Counted from the first letter of the stretch, positions 6,694-15,088 are shown. The stretch: DNA of 16,726 nt from Paracoccaceae bacterium (GCA_003545125.1 DQCI01000176.1:13252-29977), one strand, 5' to 3'. The notes: a model not told the origin generated them from the sequence alone. Program-made: numbers and translations.

Positions 6694-7679
6694 GCCGCTC
6701 GAGCCTCCGCGCGCTTGGCTTGCCAGGCGGGCAGGCCGGTGCCCAGGAGGATCAGAACACCGATCGTCACCGATTGCCATGTCGAGGGGATCCCGATCAC
6801 GATCAGCGAATTACGCACCAGCACGATCAACGCGACCCCCAGAAACGTACCGGTCAGCGTGCCAACGCCACCGGTCAGACGCGCGCCGCCAAGAACCACC
6901 GCCGCGATCACGCTCAGTTCCAGTCCAACGAGGTCAAACGGGTTTGAGATCCGCGCCATAGAGGCGTGAATGATCCCGGCGAGGCCCGCCAGCGCGCCGA
7001 CGAAGACGTATATGAAGAACTGGGTCCGGCGCACGTTAATGCCAATCCTGCGGGCACTTTCCGGGGCGCCGCCGATGGCGTAGATGGCGCGGCCCAGCAT
7101 GGTGCGGTTCAAGATCACCCAGGTCGCCGCCGCGATGATCACGAGCGCCATGAAAGCCCAGGGGAGCGAGTAGAACGACCCGTCCGAATTGGTGCCGCGT
7201 ATCATCATCCAGCGGCTGAAATCCCGCATCCCCGGCGGCAGGTTGGAGATTTGCAGCGTGCCGATGAAGGTGAGCAGAAAGCCACGGAACACCGAAAGCG
7301 TGCCCAGGGTGACGATCAGCGTCGGCAGGCCGCAAATCGCGATCAGGAAGCCGTTGATCGAACCCAGGGCCGCGCCGATGGATGTGGCGATCGCGAAGGC
7401 AAGCGGCCAGGGCATGTCCGGCGCCAGATCGCGCAGCATCACGGTCGTGGCGTACATGGCGAAGGCCGCCACGGCGGTGAAACTGACGTCAATGCCGCCA
7501 GAGACCAGCACGACCATCGCGCCGACCGCGAAAATCCCCAACACGATGGAGTTTCGCATCAGGTCGGTCAGCGTCGGGATCGACAAAAAGTTGGGGTCGC
7601 TGAACGCCGCGACGACGCAGAATGCGACGATCACCGCGAAAACAAGCACTTCGTTGCGTTTCCAGTCGAAAGATTTCAT
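6690..7679 (-). CDS. Sugar ABC transporter permease (RbsC/LsrC type), first permease
   Basis: A 329-residue inner-membrane permease of the ribose/xylose/AI-2 family. After a short cytoplasmic start (MKSFDWKRNE) come about nine hydrophobic helices. Family marks are GAMVVLVSGGIDVSFTAVAAFA near residues 53-74, GSINGFLIAICGLPTLIVTLGTLSVFRG near 105-132, AIGGAPESARRIGINVRR near 197-214, the loop that contacts the ATPase, and AAVVLGGARLTGGVGTLTGT near 264-283. The gene starts 34 bp after the ATPase gene ends and overlaps the second permease by 4 bp. The ribosome-binding site before ATG 7679 is weak, so translation may partly depend on the upstream gene. Confidence 0.92.
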   Translation of the reverse strand: MKSFDWKRNEVLVFAVIVAFCVVAAFSDPNFLSIPTLTDLMRNSIVLGIFAVGAMVVLVSGGIDVSFTAVAAFAMYATTVMLRDLAPDMPWPLAFAIATSIGAALGSINGFLIAICGLPTLIVTLGTLSVFRGFLLTFIGTLQISNLPPGMRDFSRWMMIRGTNSDGSFYSLPWAFMALVIIAAATWVILNRTMLGRAIYAIGGAPESARRIGINVRRTQFFIYVFVGALAGLAGIIHASMARISNPFDLVGLELSVIAAVVLGGARLTGGVGTLTGTFLGVALIVLVRNSLIVIGIPSTWQSVTIGVLILLGTGLPAWQAKRAEARAA

Positions 7680-7713
7680 CCGTTTCTGCCTGTATTATGA
7701 AGACTTTGAGGGA

Positions 7714-9216
7714 TCATGACGCGAGCTTGTGGCTGAGATCCGCCTCAGTCACGCCAGCGCCGCCGGGGACGACTTCGGTGATGCGTCCGCCTTTCATCAC
7801 CAGGATACTGTGACAGGTTGCCAGCAACTCCGGCAGGTCGTCGGAGATGACGATGACGCCAAGGCCACTCGCCGCCAGATCGGCCATGATGCCGTGGATT
7901 TCCGCCTTGGAGCCAACATCCACGCCGACGGTGGGGCCGTTCAGGATCAACACGCGCGGCTGGCGCGCCATCCAGCGGGCCAGCACGACCCGCTGCTGGT
8001 TGCCGCCCGACAGCGAACGGACAGCGGCGGTTGCGTCGGGGGTTTTGACCGACAGGCGTTTCAGCCAGTCGGCGGCTTCGCCCCACAGGTTGCCGAGGTT
8101 GATCACGCCGTTTTTCGCGTGCGCGTCAAAACGCCCGATGGCGATGTTGTGGGCGATGCTTTGCTCCAGGAACAAGCCTTCGGTCAATCGGTCCTCTGGC
8201 ACGTAGCCGATGCCGGCCGCGGCCGCGGCAATCGGATCGCCCAGGGGGATATCCTGCCCGTCAAGCGACACGCGGCCCCGGTCCGGGCGGGCCAGACCGA
8301 ACAAGGCCTTGGCAAGGGCGGTGCGGCCGGAGCCCAGAATGCCCGCAACGCCCAGAACCTCGCCCGCGCGCAGCGACAGCGAGACATCTTCGAACGCCCC
8401 GTCGCGGACCAGCCCCTCGACCTTCAAGAGCGTGGGGGCCGTCGGATCAAGCGGGGCCGGCGGTTCCGAGGCGACGTTACGACCGGTCATGGCGCGCGTG
8501 AGGGAGGCGGAGTCGAAGTCGGTTGCGGGGCCCTCGGCGACCTTGGCGCCGTTGCGCAGGACCACCACGGTTTCGCAGACCTCCAGAACTTCGCCCAGTT
8601 TGTGCGATACGAACAGAACGGCGACGCCATCGGCCTTGAGGGTGCGGATCAAATCCAGCAAGCGGGCGACTTCGCGTTCGGTCAGGGCGGTTGTCGGCTC
8701 ATCCATGATGATCAGGCGGGCGTCGGCGGCCAGCGCCCGGCAGATCGCGACGAGCTGCTTGTGGGCGACGGGCAGGCGCTCGACACGGGCGTCGAGATCC
8801 AATTTGACGCCAACACGGTTCAGCACCTCGGTGGCGCGCGCCCGGGCGCGCGCGTTGCGCACCAGCACCGTTCCCGTGGCGCGTTCCGCGGTCATTGTGA
8901 TGTTTTCGGCGACCGTCAGATTCGGGAACAGGCTGAAATCCTGAAAAATGACCTGCACGCCCGCGGCGGTCGCGGCGGTGGGCGTCAGGCGAGACTGCGG
9001 CTCGCCGTCGAACATGATGCGGCCACCGGATTCGTGCTCGACACCAACCAAGACCTTGATCAGGGTTGATTTGCCGGATCCGTTCTCACCCGCAAGGCCA
9101 ATAGCCTCGCCGGCGCGGATCGTCAGATCGACATTGTCGAGTGCGGTTATTGCCGCGTAGCGTTTTGTCACCGCCTCCAAGGTCACAAGCGGGGCGGGTT
9201 GGGTGTCTGTCGGCAT
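7714..9216 (-). CDS. Sugar ABC transporter ATP-binding protein (RbsA/LsrA type, two NBDs)
   Basis: A 500-residue cytoplasmic ATPase with two fused nucleotide-binding domains that energises the permease pair. N-terminal domain: Walker A GENGSGKST at 43-51, Q-loop FQDFSLFP at 91-98, signature degraded to LPVAHKQ at 148-154, Walker B LIIMDEPTTAL with D172/E173, and switch H205. C-terminal domain: Walker A is GILGSGRTA at 292-300, lacking the lysine as usual in this family. The signature LSGGNQQRV at 402-410 is canonical, but Walker B reads LILNGPTVGVDVGSK at 423-437, so both the Asp and the catalytic Glu are replaced. One composite site is therefore probably hydrolytic and the other structural. 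The start at 9216 follows a small hairpin that overlaps its likely ribosome-binding site. Confidence 0.93.
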   Translation of the reverse strand: MPTDTQPAPLVTLEAVTKRYAAITALDNVDLTIRAGEAIGLAGENGSGKSTLIKVLVGVEHESGGRIMFDGEPQSRLTPTAATAAGVQVIFQDFSLFPNLTVAENITMTAERATGTVLVRNARARARATEVLNRVGVKLDLDARVERLPVAHKQLVAICRALAADARLIIMDEPTTALTEREVARLLDLIRTLKADGVAVLFVSHKLGEVLEVCETVVVLRNGAKVAEGPATDFDSASLTRAMTGRNVASEPPAPLDPTAPTLLKVEGLVRDGAFEDVSLSLRAGEVLGVAGILGSGRTALAKALFGLARPDRGRVSLDGQDIPLGDPIAAAAAGIGYVPEDRLTEGLFLEQSIAHNIAIGRFDAHAKNGVINLGNLWGEAADWLKRLSVKTPDATAAVRSLSGGNQQRVVLARWMARQPRVLILNGPTVGVDVGSKAEIHGIMADLAASGLGVIVISDDLPELLATCHSILVMKGGRITEVVPGGAGVTEADLSHKLAS

Positions 9217-9221
9217 GGGCT

Positions 9222-9259
9222 GTCCCTGTTGGGACCACGCCCCCGAGACATCCGGGGCG
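9222..9259 (-). other. Two stem-loops between the binding-protein and ATPase genes
   Basis: In the 71-bp gap, GTCCC (9222-9226) pairs with GGGAC (9231-9235) around a 4-nt loop, and CGCCCC (9238-9243) pairs with GGGGCG (9254-9259). On the minus-strand mRNA both lie just after the binding-protein gene. The second covers the GGGAC that would serve as the ribosome-binding site of the ATPase gene. Such hairpins commonly protect the binding-protein mRNA and lower expression of downstream transporter genes. Confidence 0.5.
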
Positions 9260-9287
9260 CGGTCGTTTTTTGCTTAAGACCGGGCGA

Positions 9288-10268
9288 TCAGAAGTTGTAC
9301 TCGGCCATGTTGGACGCATCGACGTCGACAAAGGCCTTGCCGGTGATGACTTTGTCTTCCAGCGTCACCGCCTCGTAGCCTTCGAGACCCAGATCCATGC
9401 CGTCGGTGATCTCTTCACCGTGCATGATCATCATCGCGACCTGGTTCATCGCGATCCCTGCGATCTTCGGATCCCAGAACCCGATACCATCGACAGCGCC
9501 GGTTTCCATGTACTGACCCGCGATCGAGGGCAGGGACGTGCCGAAGACGCAGGTGTCGGCTTCCATGCCACGTTCTTCGATTGCCAGGCCAATGCCGGCC
9601 ACGTCGGTCGAGGCCGAGCCCTGCAAACCCTTGATGTTCGGGTAGGCGCGCAGCACTTCCTGCGCCTTGGCATAGGCCTGCTGCTGGTCGTCGGCGGTCT
9701 CGTTCTTGTCGCCCACCATCGTCATGTTCGGATAGGCTTCCATCTGCCGCGCGATCGCCCCGTCGACCCACTGGTTGTGGGTCTGGCTGCCCAGCGAGCC
9801 GACGAACACGGCATATTCGCCTTCCTCGCCCATGCACGCCGCCATGCGGTCCATCAAGTTGGCGCCAAAGTCTTCGTTCTTGAAGGCCTCGATGTCATAG
9901 AGCGTGTTCTGCTGGCTCGCCGCCTCGTGGGTGATGACGGTGATCCCGGCCTCCATCGCGCGGCCCAGAACCGGCTCAATCGCTTCGGGCGACATCGGCA
10001 CGACCAACAGCGCGTCAACGCCCTGGGCGATCATGTCTTCGATCAGGGCGACCTGCTGCTGCGGGTCCGCCTGTGCCGGTCCGACGAGATAGGCGTTGTT
10101 GCCGGTCTCGGCGGCCCATTCATCGACGCCTTGGCGCATCCGGTCGAACCAGGCGATTCCGTCGATCTTGACGACGGTGGCAAGCTGCTTGGAGTGGCTG
10201 TCGGCAAAGGCCGGGGTGACAAGCATCGTACTTGCGAGTGCGGCGATGACAGCTGTGGTTTTTTTCAT
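9288..10268 (-). CDS. Periplasmic sugar-binding protein (LsrB/RhaS-like, PBP1 family)
   Basis: A 326-residue solute receptor that captures the imported substrate in the periplasm. Residues 1-22 are a Sec signal peptide (two Lys, hydrophobic core, AFA cleavage). The mature protein has the two-lobed type I periplasmic fold: [13 protein letters not shown], then [28 protein letters not shown], then [14 protein letters not shown] at 263-276, and a terminal YNF. The GFWDP segment and the YNF end place it near LsrB and the rhamnose receptor RhaS. K34 matches Lys35 of LsrB, but the other AI-2 contacts (Asp116, Asp166, Gln167) appear as E115, T163 and H164, so AI-2 binding is not supported. GGGAGGAAG upstream of ATG 10268 is a strong ribosome-binding site. 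Confidence 0.92.
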   Translation of the reverse strand: MKKTTAVIAALASTMLVTPAFADSHSKQLATVVKIDGIAWFDRMRQGVDEWAAETGNNAYLVGPAQADPQQQVALIEDMIAQGVDALLVVPMSPEAIEPVLGRAMEAGITVITHEAASQQNTLYDIEAFKNEDFGANLMDRMAACMGEEGEYAVFVGSLGSQTHNQWVDGAIARQMEAYPNMTMVGDKNETADDQQQAYAKAQEVLRAYPNIKGLQGSASTDVAGIGLAIEERGMEADTCVFGTSLPSIAGQYMETGAVDGIGFWDPKIAGIAMNQVAMMIMHGEEITDGMDLGLEGYEAVTLEDKVITGKAFVDVDASNMAEYNF

Positions 10269-10339
10269 GTCTTCCTCCCGTTGGTGCCCCAGCCTCTGCC
10301 AGGGTCAGTGGTTTCAAGGTGTTTGGCGGAAATGCTTGG

Positions 10340-11590
10340 TCAAATGCCTTTCGCCAGGTCAAGCCGGGACGCGATCAATGCGGCGGCAAGGTCGGGCCGA
10401 ACAAGATGGGGCAGATGCCCCGCGTTCGGAATCAGATGGATGCGCGTTTCAGCGGGCAGATGGGCCACGTCGCGCCAGTCAAGAATACGGTCGCTTGTAC
10501 CGAACAGGACCGTCACCGGGCAAGGGACGGAGGCGATATCGGCGGTCACGTCGCAGGTCTGGAAGCCGTCGGTGGCCACAGACTGTGCCAGCGCGACCCG
10601 GCCTGCAAGGCCAGTCGTGTGGTGCGGCAACTGTTGGGCAATGGCGGCGTCTGACACCGGCCCGCCATCGAGAAACGAGAGTGCTTGCCGAAGCGCTTCC
10701 AAGGTCGTTGCGTTGCCCATCTCGTCCAGGAAGGCGGCGGAAATTGCGGCCCCCAGACCGATCGGCGCAAACAAGGTGAGCGACACCGCATCGACGCCGG
10801 ACGACGCCGCAAGCCGCGTGGCCAATGCGCCCCCCAGGGAATGGCCGACAAGGTGCAGTGGGCCCTGTGGAAGCCGTGCGGCCACCTGGTCGACGGCCGC
10901 GTCGAAACTTGTCGCCACAGAAGTGTCGTCGCCATGACCGGGCAGATCGAGGGTCACACAGGCGAGGCCCCGTTGCGCCAATCGCCGTGGCAGGCTGCGC
11001 CATCCGGCAGAGGTGTCAAACAGCCCGTGCAACAGGACGACGGTCCCGCCGTGTTGCGCCACATCTTCGGCGGTGATGCGGCCGCGCCGGCCTGTGCCGG
11101 TAATGCCCGACAGCGGGGTGCCCTGCCGGCGCGCCGCGGCCCGGGCGGCCGGGGAGGCTGCGATCCGGTCGCCGCTCGGCCGGGGTCCGGAGGCCGCGGG
11201 TCTTTCGGGTGCTCCAGTCACAGGCGTCCCGTCATCGGGCGCCCCAGTCACGGGCGTCCCGCCATCGGGCGCCGCGGTTCCGGGCATCTCGGATCTGGCA
11301 TCGGCGGCATCGGCGGCGGCGGTGGCCTGCTCGGCGCGCGGCGGTTCGCCGTCCTGTTCCACTTCGGCGATCGGGGCATCGAGGGCCACGATGTCGCCGG
11401 TGGCGACAAGCTGCGTGATCAGCCTGCCATCGGCCAGGGCCGGCACTTCGACCACGGTCTTGTCGGTCTCGACTTCCAGCAGCACATCGCCCCGGGCATA
11501 TGTCTTGCCGGGGGCGACGATCCATTCGGTGACCTTCGCCTCTTCCATGGTCTCGCCAAGGCGGGGGAGCATCAGCGTCACGCTGCCCAT
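10340..11590 (-). CDS. AcoC-type E2: lipoyl domain, E3-binding domain and alpha/beta-hydrolase
   Basis: A 416-residue protein with the layout of the acetoin dehydrogenase E2 (AcoC). A lipoyl domain spans about residues 1-80 with the lipoylated K44 in VETDKTVVEV. An Ala/Pro-rich linker at 82-143 contains a tandem ten-residue repeat. A peripheral subunit-binding domain lies at about 145-178 (ASPAARAAARRQG, then GRRGRITAEDV). An alpha/beta-hydrolase fold follows from about 183, with LLHGLFD, S251 in GHSLGG, D367 in LFGTSDRIL and H392 in NAGH, a complete triad. The normal chloramphenicol-acetyltransferase-like catalytic domain is absent, as in AcoC. ATG 11590 follows GGGAGG by 7 nt and overlaps the E1-beta end by 13 bp. 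It should carry acyl groups from E1 to CoA. No E3 is encoded nearby. Confidence 0.88.
   Translation of the reverse strand: MGSVTLMLPRLGETMEEAKVTEWIVAPGKTYARGDVLLEVETDKTVVEVPALADGRLITQLVATGDIVALDAPIAEVEQDGEPPRAEQATAAADAADARSEMPGTAAPDGGTPVTGAPDDGTPVTGAPERPAASGPRPSGDRIAASPAARAAARRQGTPLSGITGTGRRGRITAEDVAQHGGTVVLLHGLFDTSAGWRSLPRRLAQRGLACVTLDLPGHGDDTSVATSFDAAVDQVAARLPQGPLHLVGHSLGGALATRLAASSGVDAVSLTLFAPIGLGAAISAAFLDEMGNATTLEALRQALSFLDGGPVSDAAIAQQLPHHTTGLAGRVALAQSVATDGFQTCDVTADIASVPCPVTVLFGTSDRILDWRDVAHLPAETRIHLIPNAGHLPHLVRPDLAAALIASRLDLAKGI
11214..11273. repeat. Tandem 30-bp duplication in the E2 linker
   Basis: Two adjacent 30-bp copies (11214-11243 and 11244-11273) differ at only a few positions and encode two copies of a ten-residue unit containing GTPVTGAP. 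The copies lie in the flexible linker between the lipoyl and E3-binding domains, where length change is well tolerated. Confidence 0.8.
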
Positions 11591-12570
11591 GTCGGCGCCT
11601 CCCGCGTGACAAGCCAGCGCGCGACCTCTTCGATCAACACCGCATCCGGGATCGAGGCGCGTTCGAGCGCGGGCGAGACCGGGATCGGGATGTCTTCGCC
11701 GCCCAGGCGCACGGGCGGTTCTTCCAACCAGTCGAAGCATTGTTCGGTGACACGGGCGGCAATCTCGGACGAGACGGAGGCCGTGGTGACCGCTTCGGTC
11801 ACGATCAGACAGCGCCCGGTGCGGCGGACCGAGTCCATCAGCACGCTGTCGTCCATCGGGTTGAGACAGCGCAGGTCGACAACCTCCACCGAGACGTCTG
11901 CCGCGAGCGCATCCGCGGCTTTCAGTGTTTCGTGCAACATTCGACTGTAGGTGGCGATGGTCAGATCCTGCCCCGCACGGCGGATCGCAGGGCTGCCCCA
12001 GGGCGCATCCGGGCTGTCGCCGATCTCGCCCTTCATGGTGTAAAGGCTCTTGTGCTCGATGAACACGACCGGGTCCGGCTGGCGCAGGGCGTCGCGCAAC
12101 AAGTGATACGCGTCGGACACGGTTCCCGGCATCGCAAGGCGCAGGCCGGGGGTGTGCATGATCCAGGCCTCGAGCGATTGCGAATGCTGGGCGGCGGCGG
12201 AGCGTCCGGTGCCGCCTTGGGTGCGCAGAACCATCGGCACACCGATCTGACCGCCGAACATGTAGCGCGACTTGGCGGCCTGGTTGGCCAGTTGATCCAT
12301 CACCATGCCGACAAAATCGACATACATGATCTCGGCCACCGGGCGCAGGCCGGTCATCGCGGCGCCGATGGCGGCCCCGACGATGCCGGGTTCGGAAATC
12401 GGTGTGTCGATCACGCGGTTGGCCCCGAACCGGTCGAGCAAACCTTTGGTGACGCCGTAAGCGCCGCCATAGAGCCCCACCTCTTCACCGATCAGAACGA
12501 CGGCCTCGTCGGCCGCCATCGCATCGCTCAGGGCCAGACGCAGGGCGTCGCGATAGGCGACCTCGGTCAT
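11578..12570 (-). CDS. TPP-dependent dehydrogenase E1 component, beta subunit (AcoB/PdhB-like)
   Basis: A 330-residue transketolase-like beta subunit that completes the thiamine-diphosphate active site with the alpha subunit and hands the acyl group to lipoate on E2. Family marks include IGEEVGLYGGAYGVTKGL near residues 27-44, RVIDTPISEPGIVGAAIGAAMTGLRPVAEIMYVDF near 52-86 (the Glu that activates TPP lies in SEPG), RTQGGTGRSAAAQHSQSLEAW near 116-136, and the C-terminal half with VEVVDLRCLNPMD and LIVTEAV. The ATG at 12568-12570 overlaps the alpha-subunit stop by 4 bp. The pair alpha/beta followed by an AcoC-like E2 points to the acetoin-dehydrogenase branch rather than to housekeeping pyruvate dehydrogenase, whose E2 has an acyltransferase domain. 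Confidence 0.9.
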   Translation of the reverse strand: MTEVAYRDALRLALSDAMAADEAVVLIGEEVGLYGGAYGVTKGLLDRFGANRVIDTPISEPGIVGAAIGAAMTGLRPVAEIMYVDFVGMVMDQLANQAAKSRYMFGGQIGVPMVLRTQGGTGRSAAAQHSQSLEAWIMHTPGLRLAMPGTVSDAYHLLRDALRQPDPVVFIEHKSLYTMKGEIGDSPDAPWGSPAIRRAGQDLTIATYSRMLHETLKAADALAADVSVEVVDLRCLNPMDDSVLMDSVRRTGRCLIVTEAVTTASVSSEIAARVTEQCFDWLEEPPVRLGGEDIPIPVSPALERASIPDAVLIEEVARWLVTREAPTWAA

Positions 12571-13571
12571 GGGCGTTCCCCCAGCACGGCCGCAAGTCGT
12601 GCGCGTTGCGGCTGGGGCGCAGCGGTCGTGGGGTCGTAGACATCCTCGAACATCGTCGCCGAAGCCGGCGCCGTGGCGGCGATGGCGCCCGCCATGGCCC
12701 GATCCATTTCGGCGTTGGCGTCGGCGTCGATGGTGTCGAGCGTTGCGTCATCATCCAGCGCCGTACGCGCGGTGGCGAGCGGGTCGCGTTTGCGTCCCGT
12801 TGCCTCTTCTTCGGGCGTGCGGTAAGGGCTTTTGTCCATCCGGGCGTGGCCATGGAAACGATAGGCGTCGATTTCCAGAAAGCCCGGTTGTCCGTCACGG
12901 GCACCGTCGACGATCGCCCGTGCGGTTTCCTGAACGGCCTCGACATCCGCCCCGTCCGCCCGCGCGGCGCGCAGCCCAAAGGCGTCGGCGCGGGCTGGGA
13001 AATCCTGCTTGCCCGCCGCCCGGTCCACCCGTGTGCCCATGCCGTACTGGTTGTTCACACAGCAGAACACCACCGGCAGTTTCCACAGCGCCGCCATGTT
13101 CATCGCTTCGTAGAGGATGCCTTGTCCCATCGCGCCGTCGCCGAAGAACGCGACCGAGATTGCGCCGGAGCCGGTGTTGCGCGCGGTGATGCCAGCGCCA
13201 ACGATATGAGGGATTCCGCCGCCGACAATGGCATTGGCCCCGAGATGACCGAGACCGCGGTCGGCAATGTGCATCGACCCGCCTTTGCCGCGGCAATACC
13301 CGACGTCCCGGCCACCGATCTCGGCCAACATGCGCATCGGGTCCGCGCCGCGCGCCAGAAAGACGCCGTGGCCACGGTGGTGGGTGGTGAAGGTATCGCC
13401 GTCGGTCATGTGATCGGTCAGCCCGACCACGGCCTCTTCTCCGATCGACAGATGCAACATCGACCCCGCCGTCTCGCCCTTCAGGAACATCTCGCCCACC
13501 CGTTCTTCGAAAGAGCGGATCCGGCGCATGGTGCGGTACCGGTGAAGGGCGGCATCGTTGACGAGGGTCAT
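12567..13571 (-). CDS. TPP-dependent dehydrogenase E1 component, alpha subunit (AcoA/PdhA-like)
   Basis: A 334-residue subunit that binds thiamine diphosphate and decarboxylates or cleaves an oxo substrate. The TPP motif is intact: GDGAMGQG at 144-151 and NNQYGMGT at 173-180. HLSIGEEAVVG (40-50), THHRGHGVFLARG (63-75), and CRGKGGSMHIAD (93-104) are standard. The YRFHGHARMDKSPYRTPEE loop near 237-255 matches the mobile loop near the active site of AcoA/PdhA proteins. The start is ATG 13571; it overlaps the kinase stop by 4 bp. The frame extends far upstream inside the kinase gene, but that part is a shadow. The C-terminal 80 residues are less conserved and acidic. The exact substrate (acetoin, diketone, ketose or 2-oxo acid) cannot be read from sequence. 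Confidence 0.9.
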   Translation of the reverse strand: MTLVNDAALHRYRTMRRIRSFEERVGEMFLKGETAGSMLHLSIGEEAVVGLTDHMTDGDTFTTHHRGHGVFLARGADPMRMLAEIGGRDVGYCRGKGGSMHIADRGLGHLGANAIVGGGIPHIVGAGITARNTGSGAISVAFFGDGAMGQGILYEAMNMAALWKLPVVFCCVNNQYGMGTRVDRAAGKQDFPARADAFGLRAARADGADVEAVQETARAIVDGARDGQPGFLEIDAYRFHGHARMDKSPYRTPEEEATGRKRDPLATARTALDDDATLDTIDADANAEMDRAMAGAIAATAPASATMFEDVYDPTTAAPQPQRARLAAVLGERP

Positions 13572-15058
13572 GTGCGGATCTGCTTCAATGCGCCGAAGGC
13601 GGCTTGATAGCGGTCGAAAACCGGCGCGTAGGCCGCGTGCGCCTGCATGTCCGGTTGGATCACACGGGCGGTGCGCACCATGGCCGCACAGGCGGCGTCG
13701 ATATCGGCAAACGCCCCGGCCCCCACGGCGGCGAGGATGGCGGAGCCGAGGCATGGCGCCTCTGGCTGCTCGGTCAGCTCCAGCGGCAGGCCAAGCGTGT
13801 CGGCGTGGATTTGCAGCCACAACGGCGCATTGACCGCCCCGCCGGCGACGACGATGCGGCGCGCTTCGAAGGCCGTGCCAAAGGCCTCGACGATGGCGCG
13901 GGTGCCCAGACAGATGCTCTCGATCAGGGCGCGGTAGACATGGGCAGAGGTGTGTTTCAGCGTCAGACCGGTGACCGCGCCCCGCGCCAGGGCATCCGTG
14001 TGCGGCGTCCGGTTGCCCTGGAAATGATCGACCGCCAGCACCCCTTCCGCGCCGGGTGGCAGGGTGGCGGCGGCCGCGTTGAGGTCGTCGAATGTGGCCT
14101 CGGGCGCGAAGTTGCGCTTGAACCAGGAAATCACCGACCCGGTAGAGGTCTGGCCGCCTTCGATGATGTCGCGGCCAGGATAGACGCAATCGGCATAGGT
14201 TCCCCAAACGCCGCCGACGTGAGTCTCGCGCATGGCGACACCCAGTTGCAGATGCGACGAGCCGGTGATCAGGGCAAGATCGCCGGGCTGGGTGACCCCG
14301 AGACCGATCATGCCGATAAAGGCATCGGCGCCGCCCTGGACCACCAGGCAGGATGCGGGCAGACCCAGATGGGCGGCAGCGGATGCGGTCAGCGGGCCGA
14401 TGGCCTCGCCAGGGGCGACGAAATCGGCCGGCCATTTGTCGCGCAGGTCCGACAGGTCGGCTCGCGCCAACAGCGTATCTGGCCAGCCGCCGTGCTGGGT
14501 CTGGTAGTGCCAGCGCATCGTCATGTTGTTGAGCGAGGCCGTCCAGCGCCCGGTCATGCGCAGCGTCATGAAGTCCTGATACTCGCCGACCATCTTGGCG
14601 CGGGCCCAGATCTCGGGTTGGTTGCGCTTGATCCACAGGGCTTTGGGAAGCATCCATTCGGGGCTGACCGGCCCGGCACCGCCACCGTTGATCCGCAGCG
14701 CCGGATCGCCAGTGGCCAGGATATCGGCCGCCTCGGCATGGGCGCGGACGTCCATCCACAAGAGACATGGCCGCACCGGAGCACCGGTCGCATCCAGGGC
14801 CACGACCGTGCAGCTGGTTGTGTCACAGGCGAGGGCTTTGATGTCTGCGGGGTCCACGCCAGCAGCGGCGATCGCCCCTTTCGTGGCGGTCCCGGCCGCG
14901 GTCCACCAATCTTCCGGGTTCTGCTCTGCGTGGCTGGGGGCTGGGAAGGCGGTGGCGTATGAGACCGCTTTGTCGCCGACCGACCGACCGTCGAGGCCGA
15001 AGACTCGCGCGCGGATGCTCTCGGTTCCGCCGTCAATTCCAAGGACGTATGTCGTCAT
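13568..15058 (-). CDS. FGGY-family carbohydrate kinase
   Basis: A 496-residue ATP-dependent kinase of the ribulokinase/xylulokinase/glycerol kinase family, acting in the cytoplasm on a ketose or polyol. The N-terminal phosphate loop is LGIDGGTESIRARVF at 6-20. W101/D103 in LLWMDVRA, the catalytic aspartate D245 in VVQGGADAFIGMIGLG, LITGSSHLQLG at 263-273, and FQGNRTPHTDALARGAVTGLTL at 346-367 follow. The C-terminal ATP-binding segment contains VVAGGAVNAPLWLQIHAD at 403-420. The FQGNRTPHTD pattern is common in pentulose/tetrulose-type kinases; LsrK lacks it, so AI-2 kinase is not indicated. ATG 15058 is preceded by AAGGGGGGG, and earlier in-frame starts fall in the promoter region. It is the first gene of the operon and is controlled by the divergent regulator. 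Confidence 0.9.
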   Translation of the reverse strand: MTTYVLGIDGGTESIRARVFGLDGRSVGDKAVSYATAFPAPSHAEQNPEDWWTAAGTATKGAIAAAGVDPADIKALACDTTSCTVVALDATGAPVRPCLLWMDVRAHAEAADILATGDPALRINGGGAGPVSPEWMLPKALWIKRNQPEIWARAKMVGEYQDFMTLRMTGRWTASLNNMTMRWHYQTQHGGWPDTLLARADLSDLRDKWPADFVAPGEAIGPLTASAAAHLGLPASCLVVQGGADAFIGMIGLGVTQPGDLALITGSSHLQLGVAMRETHVGGVWGTYADCVYPGRDIIEGGQTSTGSVISWFKRNFAPEATFDDLNAAAATLPPGAEGVLAVDHFQGNRTPHTDALARGAVTGLTLKHTSAHVYRALIESICLGTRAIVEAFGTAFEARRIVVAGGAVNAPLWLQIHADTLGLPLELTEQPEAPCLGSAILAAVGAGAFADIDAACAAMVRTARVIQPDMQAHAAYAPVFDRYQAAFGALKQIRT

Positions 15059-15088
15059 GGCCCCCCCTTGATACAGCGCAGGCTGCAT

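Noticed and set aside
9288..10268. Calling the binding protein LsrB (AI-2 receptor)
   Set aside because: Only one of the known AI-2 contact residues appears conserved; general fold similarity is shared with RhaS and other sugar receptors.
9141..10937. Long plus-strand open frame (598 codons) opposite the binding protein and E2 genes
   Set aside because: Antisense shadow of GC-rich coding DNA; His/Arg/Gly-rich translation with no family signature.
10340..13571. Calling the complex the housekeeping pyruvate dehydrogenase
   Set aside because: The E2 lacks the acyltransferase domain and has a hydrolase fold, and the genes sit inside an inducible sugar operon.
13572..14768. N-terminal extension of the E1-alpha gene
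   Set aside because: It lies inside the FGGY kinase gene in another frame; the family start is at MTLVNDAALHRYRTM.
13568..15058. Calling the FGGY kinase LsrK or XylB
   Set aside because: The family is clear, but motifs such as FQGNRTPHTD differ from LsrK and nothing seen fixes xylulose as substrate.
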